DNA of 10,413 nucleotides from Planctomycetaceae bacterium TMED10 (GCA_002168195.1 NHBP01000044.1:35537-45949), one strand, 5' to 3'; positions 1 through 7,254 are shown, counted from the first letter of the stretch. The notes: generated by a model from the sequence alone, not told the origin. Numbers and translations are program-made.

Positions 1-40
1 TCTATTTATTTCTTTTGAAAACACCTAACACCACAGAACA

Positions 41-1591
41 TTATCCATCTGCGGCTTCTGTCTGCCCTTTTTCAACTGCCAAAATATAGTCCCGCCAACT
101 GTCCAGTTGTTCCGGAGAGAGACTATTTTCCCGGGTAATTTCGTGGAGCATTTCCTGATCCTCGACATTCACGGTAATTGTGAGTCGCCCATTTTCGAGA
201 TAGCGAAAACGAACTTCGATGGGTGTATGCATGGCCATATTTTCCGGTAAATCCCGAACGGTACACTGACCAATTGGCATACAGTCTTCAGGCGAGGAAC
301 TTTCTCCCTCAATGATATTGACGAGTACGGTTTTCTGACCTTCGCGATGCGACTTGAATATGCGTTTCGCACTCGCAGGTAATGGCGTATTGCGTGGAAT
401 TAAAATTGCGTTGCGCGACCTCGAAGTTTTCGCATCGGTCGCAACCACTCCCAGACTGTGGGAATTTACGTTTTTAATTTTTAACGCCGGCGACTCACCG
501 GCTGCTTGTTGAAGTAGCATTTGGGCCCGCAAAGCAGCGCCATGTGCCACCGCCTCGTCCGCAGAAAGACTACGATTTGGCTTTTTCCCAGAAATATTCG
601 TGAGCATCTTTTCGACCATGGGCATTCGCGTCGATCCACCCACTGTCAGTACAAGATCAATATCGTCCCAGCTTAGCCCGCTCGCCTGAAGCGTTTGCCG
701 CGTCGTGAACTCGGTTCGATCCATCAGATCGCGTGTCAATTCTTGAAATTTCTCTCTGGTCAACTCGACACGCAACGCCTTTCCCTGGTAGTCGCATGTG
801 ACAGCGGCTTTTTCTCGGGCCGAAAGCGTTCGTTTGGCATCCTCACACTCTCTCCATAGCCGCCCAGCAGCACAGGGATCTTCCCGAGGATCAATCGCAT
901 GTTCTGCCTGGAATTTCTCAACCACAAAATCAAGAATCCGCTGATCCCAATCTCTTCCTCCCAAGAGAACATCGCCATCGGTGGCCAAGGCCGTAAAATC
1001 TTTCCCTTCAATTTCCATCACCGTGATATCAAACGTTCCTCCACCCAGATCGTAAACTAAGATACGCTGGCGACGGGCAACTTCATGCTTGTCGTTTAAA
1101 ATACCTTGTTGATAACCATAGGCGATGGCTGCCGCAGTCGGTTCGTTGATAATATCAAGCACTTCAAGACCCGCCATGTAACCGCCATCTTGCGTTGCCT
1201 TGCGTTTCACTTCATCAAAGTATGCAGGAACCGTAATGACGACTTTTTTAAAATCGCCTATCAAGCGTGCGGCATCTTGCTTCAGCTTACGAAGTACGAA
1301 TCCCTGTATCGCCTCTGGAGGGTATTCCCTGCCCTCGAGCCGTTTGTGATAAATTTTTTGGCCGAGATCGCGTTTGGAACAATCTGCGACGTTCTCTGCG
1401 TCGGTTGCCACTGCCTTGATCGCCTCTTTACCAACGATCACATGCTGACCGTCAAATAAGACCGCACTGGGAGTCACAAGATCGCCTTCCGAGTTCACAA
1501 TCGTTGTGGGGCGACCCGTTTCGTCGATGTGGGCCACGGCCGAATAGGTCGTACCCAGATCGATGCCCACTGCTCTGAATGAATCTTCCAT
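41..1591 (-). CDS. Hsp70-family (DnaK-like) chaperone ATPase, short C-terminus
   Basis: This is a cytoplasmic Hsp70-type ATPase of 516 residues. The actin-like nucleotide-binding domain is complete. Phosphate-1 motif GIDLGTTYSAVA is at residues 9-20, the connect motif INEPTAAAIAYG at about 148-159, phosphate-2 DLGGGTFDIT at 181-190, and the adenosine motif VLTVGGSTRMP at 314-324. A beta-rich segment resembling the substrate-binding sandwich follows at about 375-480, then a short tail. DnaK is usually about 640 residues, so most of the helical lid is missing. The leucine-rich interdomain linker of DnaK is replaced by a polar stretch near KIKNVNSHSLGV (371-382). I chose ATG at 1591; a TTG one codon upstream is the alternative, and neither has a clear ribosome-binding site. 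No GrpE or DnaJ gene is adjacent. The family call is secure. A specialised client or partner role is inference, and canonical dnaK is unlikely. Confidence 0.93.
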   Translation of the reverse strand: MEDSFRAVGIDLGTTYSAVAHIDETGRPTTIVNSEGDLVTPSAVLFDGQHVIVGKEAIKAVATDAENVADCSKRDLGQKIYHKRLEGREYPPEAIQGFVLRKLKQDAARLIGDFKKVVITVPAYFDEVKRKATQDGGYMAGLEVLDIINEPTAAAIAYGYQQGILNDKHEVARRQRILVYDLGGGTFDITVMEIEGKDFTALATDGDVLLGGRDWDQRILDFVVEKFQAEHAIDPREDPCAAGRLWRECEDAKRTLSAREKAAVTCDYQGKALRVELTREKFQELTRDLMDRTEFTTRQTLQASGLSWDDIDLVLTVGGSTRMPMVEKMLTNISGKKPNRSLSADEAVAHGAALRAQMLLQQAAGESPALKIKNVNSHSLGVVATDAKTSRSRNAILIPRNTPLPASAKRIFKSHREGQKTVLVNIIEGESSSPEDCMPIGQCTVRDLPENMAMHTPIEVRFRYLENGRLTITVNVEDQEMLHEITRENSLSPEQLDSWRDYILAVEKGQTEAADG

Positions 1592-1619
1592 CAAAAAATT
1601 CGCTGGATCACGTAAACTG

Positions 1620-1640
1620 CCCCTACTCTGATGAGAGGGG
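1620..1640. promoter_or_regulatory. Hairpin in the leader of the Hsp70 gene
   Basis: CCCCT pairs with AGGGG and CTC with GAG, leaving one bulged A and a TGAT loop. The stem is about 8 bp and lies 29-49 bases upstream of the Hsp70 start codon. It would fold in the Hsp70 mRNA leader if transcription starts further upstream. It does not match the CIRCE element of HrcA-controlled chaperone genes (TTAGCACTC-N9-GAGTGCTAA). It has no U-tract, so it is not a typical terminator. A regulatory role is only a possibility. Confidence 0.35.
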
Positions 1641-1694
1641 TCAAATTAAATGGTTGCCTCCCATTTTATGTGATTTACGGTCGTCTCGGAAGTC

Positions 1695-1711
1695 ATCTGT
1701 TTCAAACAGAT
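1695..1711. promoter_or_regulatory. Perfect 17-bp palindrome, operator-like, between hsp70 and nadE
   Basis: The sequence ATCTGTTTCAAACAGAT has two perfect 8-bp arms around a single central C. It lies in the divergent spacer, about 104 bp from the Hsp70 start and 160 bp from the nadE start. A dyad of this size with a one-base centre is the usual form of a site for a dimeric helix-turn-helix repressor. I cannot assign it to a known regulator; it does not match CIRCE. As RNA it could form only a weak 7-bp hairpin. Confidence 0.45.
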
Positions 1712-1752
1712 TTCCTATTCTGAGAATCGGTGCAATGGCAACTGACTGGTGG

Positions 1753-1779
1753 TTGCGTCGTGGACTGGAGGGTTACAAT
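1753..1779 (+). promoter_or_regulatory. Weak candidate promoter for nadE
   Basis: TTGCGT (1753-1758) and TACAAT (1774-1779) resemble sigma-70 -35 and -10 boxes. The spacer is only 15 bp, shorter than the optimal 17. The -10 box is 91 bp upstream of the nadE ATG. It is the best candidate I see in this spacer on the plus strand, but the call is tentative. Confidence 0.22.
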
Positions 1780-1870
1780 ACACTGGATACTGGCTCCACA
1801 TTGAGTCCTTGCCGTATGCCATTGCGTTGGTAAAGACAAAGCGTTTTCCAGAGTATGGACACCCCTCGAC

Positions 1871-3886
1871 ATGCAACTGATTCACGTCGCCGCTGCTTCA
1901 CTTAATCAAACACCTCTTGCCTGGGATGCCAATAAGCAAAATATCCTCCGGTCCATCTCAATGGCAAAGAAACAAGGTGTCTCGATTTTATGCCTGCCCG
2001 AGATGTGCATTACCGGATATGGCTGTGAAGATGCATTTCAAGCCCCGGGATTACTGCACACCGCCGAAGAAATTCTTCAAGAAATCACCCCGCACACCCA
2101 GGGAATCATTGTTGCGATTGGCCTTCCTCGAATGCATCGGGGTGGATTATTTAATACCTGTTGTCTCGTGGCAGATGGCCAGATTATTGGGTTTGCGGCA
2201 AAACAGAATCTGGCTGGCGCGGGCATCCATTATGAACCCCGGTGGTTTAAAGCGTGGCCATCCGGCACCGAGGGAAAAACTGAAATCGCGGAGGATACTT
2301 ATCCGATCGGAGATTTACTGTTCGATTGTGGTGGCGTCAAAATTGGTTTCGAAATATGCGAGGACGCATGGACCGCAAAACGCCCCGGAAGAGAATTATC
2401 TCAGGCAGGTGCCGATCTCCTACTGAATCCGAGTGCGAGTCACTTTGCTTTTGGTAAACAGGAAGTTCGCCGACGACTCGTCCTGGAGGGGTCACGGGCC
2501 TTCGGTGTCGGTTACCTCTACGCCAACCTTCTTGGCAATGAAGCGGGACGCGTGATTTACGACGGCGGGGCCCTTATCGCCAGTGGTGGCAAAATATGTG
2601 CCGAGGGCAGTCGGTTTTCGTTTGAAGACGTTCAACTTGCATCAGCCCAAATTAATCTCGAAAGCAATCGAAACGATCAAGCAACGGACACAAATTCGGA
2701 AGCAATTCGGACGGCAGATCAGGTGGTTGAATTCGATTTTGAATTTCCAAAACTCTATCCCACCACTCATGACTGGGAGCCGGCAGTATGGGAAAAATCT
2801 GCTGATATCAAGGAGGAAGAATTCACCCGAGCGGTCGCCTTGGGGCTGTTTGATTATTTACGGAAGAGCCGTTCCTGTGGCTGCGTTGTCTCACTCAGTG
2901 GAGGATGTGATTCATCGAGTGTGGCCATGCTGGTGGCGATGGCCGTGAAGATGGGTGTCGCAGAACTTGGCCACGAAGGTTTTGTTCAAAAATTATCGCA
3001 TATTGACGCTTTATCGATCGAAGATGATCCGGCAGATTTGATTCACAAGCTGCTGACATGCGTCTATCAGGCGACAAGTAACAGCAGTGAAACAACGCGC
3101 AATGCAGCCTATAATCTTAGCGCATCGCTCAACGCAACTTTCTATGAATGGAATATTGATTCTCTTGTTGCGGGCTACAGCACTTGTGTCGAAAACGTGG
3201 TCGAACGTCCATTGACTTGGCCTGCGGATGATCTGGCCCTGCAAAACATTCAGGCCCGCGCACGAGCCCCGGGCGTATGGATGCTCGCCAATCTTCAAGG
3301 GTCCCTCTTACTCAGCACAAGTAATCGGAGTGAAGCAGCTGTCGGATACGCGACGATGGATGGAGATACGAGTGGGGGTCTGGCTCCGATTGCTGGAATC
3401 GATAAAGCATTTCTCCGAAGTTGGCTTGTCTGGATGGAAAAAACCGGGCCCCACGGTTTGACCTCGACCCCCGCACTCGAGCAAATTAATCAGCAACAAC
3501 CAACCGCCGAACTACGACCACCTGCAGAAGGCCAAACCGATGAATCGGATCTGATGCCTTACGTCCTGCTTGATGTCGTTGAACGCGCGGCAATCCGCGA
3601 CAAATACATGCCCCTGGAAGTGTATCAACTCCTCAAGATTGAATTTCCACAGCATGGTCGGCATCAACTGGAAAAATGGGTAATGCGATTTTTTCGTCTT
3701 TGGTCACGCAATCAATGGAAACGAGAGCGTTATGCCCCGTCTTTTCATCTCGATGATGAGAATCTCGATCCCAAAACTTGGTGTCGGTTTCCCATCCTTT
3801 CCGGAGGGTTCGAACGCGAGTTGGATGAACTTCATGCATGGATTACCGTCAACGAACCGGCGAATGAATCGACTGAAAAGAAGTGA
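1871..3886 (+). CDS. nadE: Glutamine-dependent NAD+ synthetase
   Basis: This cytoplasmic enzyme makes NAD+ from nicotinate adenine dinucleotide, ATP and glutamine, the last step of NAD biosynthesis. The 671-residue length fits the two-domain, glutamine-using form. Residues 1 to about 285 are a nitrilase-type glutaminase; its Glu-Lys-Cys triad is probably E44 (CLPEM), K111 (AAKQNL) and C163 (FEICEDAW). The synthetase domain begins near residue 315 and has a pyrophosphatase P-loop, SLSGGCDSSS, at 341-350. The conserved block around 453-512 contains LALQNIQARARAPG, STSNRSE and GLAPIAGIDK. Ammonia released by the first domain would be used by the second. The ATG fits the normal family N-terminus (MQLIHVAAASLNQ), although I see no Shine-Dalgarno sequence. 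The gene is divergent from hsp70 and convergent with the TVP38-like gene, so it is probably transcribed alone. Confidence 0.96.
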   Translation: MQLIHVAAASLNQTPLAWDANKQNILRSISMAKKQGVSILCLPEMCITGYGCEDAFQAPGLLHTAEEILQEITPHTQGIIVAIGLPRMHRGGLFNTCCLVADGQIIGFAAKQNLAGAGIHYEPRWFKAWPSGTEGKTEIAEDTYPIGDLLFDCGGVKIGFEICEDAWTAKRPGRELSQAGADLLLNPSASHFAFGKQEVRRRLVLEGSRAFGVGYLYANLLGNEAGRVIYDGGALIASGGKICAEGSRFSFEDVQLASAQINLESNRNDQATDTNSEAIRTADQVVEFDFEFPKLYPTTHDWEPAVWEKSADIKEEEFTRAVALGLFDYLRKSRSCGCVVSLSGGCDSSSVAMLVAMAVKMGVAELGHEGFVQKLSHIDALSIEDDPADLIHKLLTCVYQATSNSSETTRNAAYNLSASLNATFYEWNIDSLVAGYSTCVENVVERPLTWPADDLALQNIQARARAPGVWMLANLQGSLLLSTSNRSEAAVGYATMDGDTSGGLAPIAGIDKAFLRSWLVWMEKTGPHGLTSTPALEQINQQQPTAELRPPAEGQTDESDLMPYVLLDVVERAAIRDKYMPLEVYQLLKIEFPQHGRHQLEKWVMRFFRLWSRNQWKRERYAPSFHLDDENLDPKTWCRFPILSGGFERELDELHAWITVNEPANESTEKK

Positions 3887-3941
3887 CAACCTCCTCGTCC
3901 GAGCAGAGATCGCTCACACTGAATATTCTCACCGATCGCAT

Positions 3942-4697
3942 CTAGCTATCTAACGCGGGTTCCAAATCTGGTGGAACATCTTCTTTCACCATGCGGTACG
4001 CCGTCTTTGCAATCAGAGAAAGCGAAAGAATAGCGACGAACAATCCACCAATCATTAAGACGTAATGCATGGTTCCTTCATGTTCATTCCCTCCCGCCAG
4101 TCGACTCACGTGCCTGGCAACATCTCCTGCGTATACGGTGCACAGATTACCAGGAAGCACTCCAATCAAGGCCACTAAGTATCTCCAGAGGCGTACATTA
4201 CTCACAGCACAGACGTAGTTGAGAAGTGAAAAGTTGGCGGGAGCTAATCGCATTAAAAACATCAAACGCAACCGTTTGTCTGGTGATGCTCGATCAAACA
4301 TTCCCAAACGCGGGTGTTTTTGAATCCATTGCAGAACTTTCCGACGAAGAAAGTGCCGGCCAATAAAAAAACTTAGCAAAGCGGTAAGACATTCGGAAAG
4401 AAACACGAGGAGCAGGCCGGGCCACAGCCCAAAAAGGACGCCTCCGGCTATCGACAACACGCCTTGCGGTATAAAAATAACGCAGAGTAGTGCGGCACCA
4501 AAAATGAAGCACACGGGCGCCCAATTTCCCAGATTACGAATTCCCGCTTCAAGAAGCGTGGTGTAGTCCTCGACAAAATAAGCCAATAAGGCGACGGACA
4601 CCAAAAGTAAAAAGGCCCCGATCAGGCAGAATGCCAAATAAGCCCTGTGATGGCGAAAGCGAAAGGCAAGATGCTGTGAAAGATTTTCTTCGATCAT
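3942..4697 (-). CDS. TVP38/TMEM64 (VTT/SNARE-associated) family inner-membrane protein
   Basis: This 251-residue polytopic membrane protein belongs to the TVP38/TMEM64 branch of the DedA-like superfamily. Hydrophobic segments are visible at about 20-42, 58-75, 77-112, 170-190 and 210-230. Family landmarks are the re-entrant IPQGVLSIAGGVLFG region (76-90), the FFIGRHFLRRK stretch (110-120), MRLAP (149-153) and the late VLPGNLCTVYAGD motif (180-192). Related DedA/VTT proteins are linked to lipid scrambling or undecaprenyl-phosphate flipping and to membrane homeostasis. For this TVP38 member the substrate is unknown. The ATG at 4697 gives a short cytoplasmic head rich in His and Arg before the first membrane segment. 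No clear Shine-Dalgarno sequence precedes it. It is convergent with nadE (55-bp gap) and divergent from the hydrolase gene, so it appears monocistronic. Confidence 0.88.
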   Translation of the reverse strand: MIEENLSQHLAFRFRHHRAYLAFCLIGAFLLLVSVALLAYFVEDYTTLLEAGIRNLGNWAPVCFIFGAALLCVIFIPQGVLSIAGGVLFGLWPGLLLVFLSECLTALLSFFIGRHFLRRKVLQWIQKHPRLGMFDRASPDKRLRLMFLMRLAPANFSLLNYVCAVSNVRLWRYLVALIGVLPGNLCTVYAGDVARHVSRLAGGNEHEGTMHYVLMIGGLFVAILSLSLIAKTAYRMVKEDVPPDLEPALDS

Positions 4698-4765
4698 TGT
4701 ATATTTAAGTTGCGATCAGATAGAAACGTAACTCTGCGCTATCCTAATGTCTCATAATTTTTCTG

Positions 4766-4818
4766 GCGTTTGTACCGTTTGTGTTTGGTGCATTGTAAAC
4801 GCGGAACGCACCGTTTGT
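4766..4818. repeat. Short repeats in the divergent spacer upstream of the hydrolase
   Basis: ACCGTTTGT occurs twice in direct orientation, at 4774-4782 and 4810-4818 (36 bp apart). A related GCGTTTGT sits at 4766-4773. AAACGC at 4797-4802 is an inverted copy of GCGTTT at 4766-4771. The cluster lies 69-128 bp upstream of the TVP38-like start and 82-134 bp upstream of the hydrolase start, where a regulator serving both genes could bind. I see no convincing -35/-10 pair in this 202-bp spacer. The repeats are short enough to be chance. Confidence 0.3.
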
Positions 4819-4886
4819 CACCGCAAGTCGAAAAGACCGACGCAACCCTGGACATACCACTTTAGATTCGCATAATCGGCGAAAGA

Positions 4887-4893
4887 AAGAGGA
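4887..4893 (+). promoter_or_regulatory. Ribosome binding site of the hydrolase gene
   Basis: AAGAGGA lies 6 bases before the ATG at 4900. It is a good Shine-Dalgarno match at normal spacing and fixes the start of the hydrolase. Confidence 0.7.
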
Positions 4894-4899
4894 ATTCGC

Positions 4900-5634
4900 A
4901 TGCAGATTAAGACGGAAATTAAGACGGAAGTTGTTTCCATCAAACACGGTACAACAACTCTCAACGGGCATTTGTTCTCAAAAAAAGAATCGAATGACCC
5001 ACGACCAGCGGTCATCGTCTGTCATGCTTGGGCCGGTTGCGATACGTTTGCTCGCGCTGCTGCCGAGCGGATGGTGGACTTAGGCTACATCGGTTTTGCC
5101 GCCGATTTCTACGGTGGGGGACGCGTAGGAACGACAAAGGAAGAGAATGCCAGCCTGATGCAACCCTTGATTGATAATCGTGAATTACTTCGTGAACGCT
5201 TGCTTACAACCTTCGATGCAGTTCGTGAACTGCGTGAAGTCGATGCAAGTCGCGTGGCTGTGATTGGATATTGCTTTGGTGGATTGTGTGCTCTCGATTT
5301 GGCACGCACCGGCTGCACACTTGCGGCAACCATCAGTTTTCATGGGCTACTCACACCTGCTGATCATTTACAAACCGAACGCATTCCTGGAAAAGTACTT
5401 GTCCTTCACGGGCATCTTGATCCCATGGTGTCGGAAGACGAAATTGTTGCGCTCAAGCGTGAACTCACCAACGCAGGTGCAGACTGGCAACTCTATATCT
5501 ATGGTCGCGCCCTGCACGCGTTTACGAATCCGGGAGCAAACGACCCAAAACTTGGAACAGTCTACGATGCGATCACTGATCGGCGTAGCAAAGATTCGCT
5601 CAAAAGCCTTCTTAAAGAAAGTTTTGAGGAGTAG
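4900..5634 (+). CDS. Dienelactone hydrolase family protein (alpha/beta hydrolase)
   Basis: This is a 244-residue alpha/beta hydrolase of the dienelactone hydrolase family, with no signal peptide, so probably cytoplasmic. The likely triad is C125 in the nucleophile elbow GYCFGG (123-128), D174 in HGHLDPMV (170-177) and H206 in ALHAFTNPG (204-212). A cysteine nucleophile is characteristic of dienelactone hydrolase proper, which opens dienelactone to maleylacetate. The PAVIVCHAWAG stretch (36-46) is the usual oxyanion-side strand and loop, and ADFYGGG (68-74) is also typical. Length matches the family (about 230-250). No aromatic-degradation genes lie nearby, so the natural substrate cannot be inferred and may be an unrelated ester or lactone. 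The start is supported by a good ribosome-binding site. The N-terminus carries a small in-frame duplication (IKTE twice). The gene is convergent with the beta-propeller gene, with 7 bp between the stop codons. Confidence 0.92.
   Translation: MQIKTEIKTEVVSIKHGTTTLNGHLFSKKESNDPRPAVIVCHAWAGCDTFARAAAERMVDLGYIGFAADFYGGGRVGTTKEENASLMQPLIDNRELLRERLLTTFDAVRELREVDASRVAVIGYCFGGLCALDLARTGCTLAATISFHGLLTPADHLQTERIPGKVLVLHGHLDPMVSEDEIVALKRELTNAGADWQLYIYGRALHAFTNPGANDPKLGTVYDAITDRRSKDSLKSLLKESFEE
4906..4929 (+). repeat. Perfect 12-bp tandem duplication inside the hydrolase N-terminus
   Basis: ATTAAGACGGAA occurs twice in immediate succession, in phase with the codons, and encodes IKTE-IKTE at residues 3-10. 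The unit lies before the first conserved strand, so it probably leaves the fold intact. It looks like a recent replication-slippage event. Confidence 0.9.
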
Positions 5635-5637
5635 CCA

Positions 5638-5667
5638 ACTGCTAACGCTGCCTGACATCGTAGCAGT
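5638..5667. terminator. Hairpin at the convergent ends of the hydrolase and beta-propeller genes
   Basis: ACTGCTA-A-CG pairs with CGTAGCAGT, giving about 9 bp with one bulged A and an 11-base loop. It begins just after the hydrolase stop codon and covers the last codons of the beta-propeller gene, so it could serve both transcripts. No U-tract follows on either strand, so it is not a canonical intrinsic terminator. Confidence 0.3.
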
Positions 5668-7108
5668 GCAACAATTCCTGATCGCGTAAGTAGAGCCTTC
5701 CGTCGATGATCACCGGATGGGTCCAGACCCGGCCGGCTGGCTTGCGGAGTTCTGTCTGCGGGCTAAGCGTGAATTCACCTCTTGGTGTCCAGCCGTCTGA
5801 CGATGCATCAATAAGAACGACACGTCCATCATCTTCTCCGATGCAATAGAAGCGATCATCTGCGTAAGCAATCGCTCCTTTTCCCAACTCGCCCTTCTCG
5901 CTCCATACTTTTTTTCCATCCTCAAATTTTTGACACAACCACCCTACTCCATCTGAATAACCGTAAAGATGGCCATCTAGTAAAATCACCCCCCCGTGAT
6001 GATTTTTCATATTCCGATTCGCATAAACTTCTTCTGCCTGATTTTCTTTATCGAGACGTAAAAGCTTACAACCCACGCCATATCCCGAGGTGATATATAC
6101 CGCATCGCCTTTTGCAATCGGTGTAGGCACAACGGCAACCCGCCCGGGCCAATCGCTGCTCCAAAGGAGATTGCCGCTTTTCGCGTCGATCCCGACCAAA
6201 TGCTGTTGGGTCAATTGAATGTATTGCCGCTTGCCACCATTCTCGATGGCAATCATCGAGACGTATTGGGCGCCGTCCGTAAAATCGGTTGATCGCCAGA
6301 TCACTTCACCGGTCTTTTTGTCGAGGGCGGCCATCGCGCCCTGGGATCCTCCTGGCGTACAGATCAAATGATCTCCGTCAATCAGCACCGATTCACAATA
6401 TCCCCAATTTGGCACTTCGCCACCAAAATCTTCTGTGAAACTTCGCTTCCAAACTAGCTTCCCATTCGCTTTCTCAAGACAGACAAGATCTCCGAGTGCA
6501 CCCAGTGCGTAGATAAACTCGCCATCGATCGTTGGGGTGCTGCGAGGTCCGTTTCCCCAATTATTTTGAAAAACATCTCCAACCTCAGAAGACCAGAGCA
6601 ACTCTCCCGCCTCGGTATCCATCGCAATCACATATTCCTTTGCCTCGGCCACCGCATCCTCGCCACCCTGCTCTTCCAGACCCGACGCAGAGAGCGGCAG
6701 CGCACCCATCGTATAAAGCACGCCGTCGACGACAGCAGGCCCGGAGTAGCCGATCCCCGCATCATGAGAAACCCAGAGTTGCTTTGGTCCAGCGTCCCCA
6801 TCAGGCCACTGCCGAAGTAATCCCGACTCATTGGATATGTCGGTCCGGGATGGTCCACGCCACTGTGGCCAGTTGCTGCTTGGTCGATTAACACGATTCC
6901 GATCGGAAACAGAAATAACCAGCGGCCTATCTGTTTCGCGAACTGTTTCGCGGATTTCACTTTTTGTATTTTCTAAACTTACGGCTTGCTGGAGATCCAG
7001 CGGAAGAAGGCCTTGTTTGTCTGCTTTTCCGCACCCGCAAATGAATACGCTAATCAGCAAAACTTGAAGCGACAGACTCTTATTAGTCCAATTTTCATTG
7101 TTCCACAT
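5642..7108 (-). CDS. PQQ-like beta-propeller repeat lipoprotein
   Basis: This is a 488-residue exported protein with a WD40/PQQ-like beta-propeller. The N-terminus MWNNENWTNKS is followed by a hydrophobic core (LSLQVLLISVFI) and a lipobox-like ICGC, so C26 is the probable lipidated residue. A low-complexity linker follows to about 78. The propeller opens with NWPQWRGPSRTD (79-90), an opening I associate with planctomycete proteins of this class. Repeat motifs of the form a-x-D-xx-G-xx-W recur at AMDTEAGELLW (162-172), CLEKANGKLVW (210-220), ALDKKTGEVIW (261-271) and GIDAKSGNLLW (306-316). No dehydrogenase active-site signature was recognised, so a binding or scaffold role is more likely than PQQ-dependent catalysis. 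An open frame extends 35 codons upstream to 7213, but the good ribosome-binding site, the signal peptide and a candidate promoter inside that extension all favour ATG at 7108. Confidence 0.88.
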   Translation of the reverse strand: MWNNENWTNKSLSLQVLLISVFICGCGKADKQGLLPLDLQQAVSLENTKSEIRETVRETDRPLVISVSDRNRVNRPSSNWPQWRGPSRTDISNESGLLRQWPDGDAGPKQLWVSHDAGIGYSGPAVVDGVLYTMGALPLSASGLEEQGGEDAVAEAKEYVIAMDTEAGELLWSSEVGDVFQNNWGNGPRSTPTIDGEFIYALGALGDLVCLEKANGKLVWKRSFTEDFGGEVPNWGYCESVLIDGDHLICTPGGSQGAMAALDKKTGEVIWRSTDFTDGAQYVSMIAIENGGKRQYIQLTQQHLVGIDAKSGNLLWSSDWPGRVAVVPTPIAKGDAVYITSGYGVGCKLLRLDKENQAEEVYANRNMKNHHGGVILLDGHLYGYSDGVGWLCQKFEDGKKVWSEKGELGKGAIAYADDRFYCIGEDDGRVVLIDASSDGWTPRGEFTLSPQTELRKPAGRVWTHPVIIDGRLYLRDQELLHCYDVRQR

Positions 7109-7114
7109 AGCTTG

Positions 7115-7120
7115 TTTCCT
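7115..7120 (-). promoter_or_regulatory. Ribosome binding site of the beta-propeller lipoprotein gene
   Basis: AGGAAA on the minus strand lies 6-12 bases before the ATG at 7108. It decides the start in favour of 7108 over the upstream in-frame ATG at 7213. Confidence 0.65.
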
Positions 7121-7184
7121 GTTTCTACCGGCAGGGATGCGACCCTTAAGCCGGAATAAATCGGCCAGCCCTCTCAAGCGAGGC

Positions 7185-7213
7185 ATTCTAACCCCGCTCC
7201 GCCCTTGATTCAA
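7185..7213 (-). promoter_or_regulatory. Candidate sigma-70 promoter for the beta-propeller gene
   Basis: On the minus strand, TTGAAT (7208-7213) and TAGAAT (7185-7190) are separated by exactly 17 bp. They match the -35 consensus at 4 of 6 positions and the -10 consensus at 5 of 6. Transcription would begin near 7178, leaving a leader of about 70 bases before the ATG at 7108. The -35 box overlaps the alternative upstream ATG codon (7211-7213), which argues against that codon being translated. Confidence 0.5.
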
Positions 7214-7254
7214 ACCGGTGATTTTTCACAGCGGAGGCCCCAAGTGAATTGGTT

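Noticed and set aside
1106..1459. Plus-strand open frame of 117 codons opposite the Hsp70 gene
   Set aside because: It is antisense to the conserved ATPase domain, has no ribosome-binding site and its translation resembles no protein family.
1579..1833. Plus-strand open frame of 84 codons in the hsp70-nadE spacer
   Set aside because: It overlaps the Hsp70 start and runs through the hairpin and palindrome; its composition looks random and it has no ribosome-binding site.
1871..3886. A defence-type NAD system built on nadE and the Hsp70 gene
   Set aside because: NadE looks like the ordinary biosynthetic enzyme with intact active sites, and no NADase, sensor or effector gene is nearby.
3887..3941. 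Bidirectional terminator between nadE and the TVP38-like gene
   Set aside because: Only 4-bp pairings, a direct GATCGC repeat and a short GAATATTC palindrome were found; no stable stem with a U-tract.
6532..6891. Plus-strand frame rich in Pro, Arg and His opposite the beta-propeller gene
   Set aside because: The odd composition is the shadow of the propeller codons on the other strand; there is no start signal.
4900..7108. A quinoprotein or aromatic-degradation cluster formed by the dienelactone hydrolase and PQQ-like genes
   Set aside because: The genes are convergent, no catalytic PQQ dehydrogenase motif or ring-cleavage gene is present, and both families are widespread alone.
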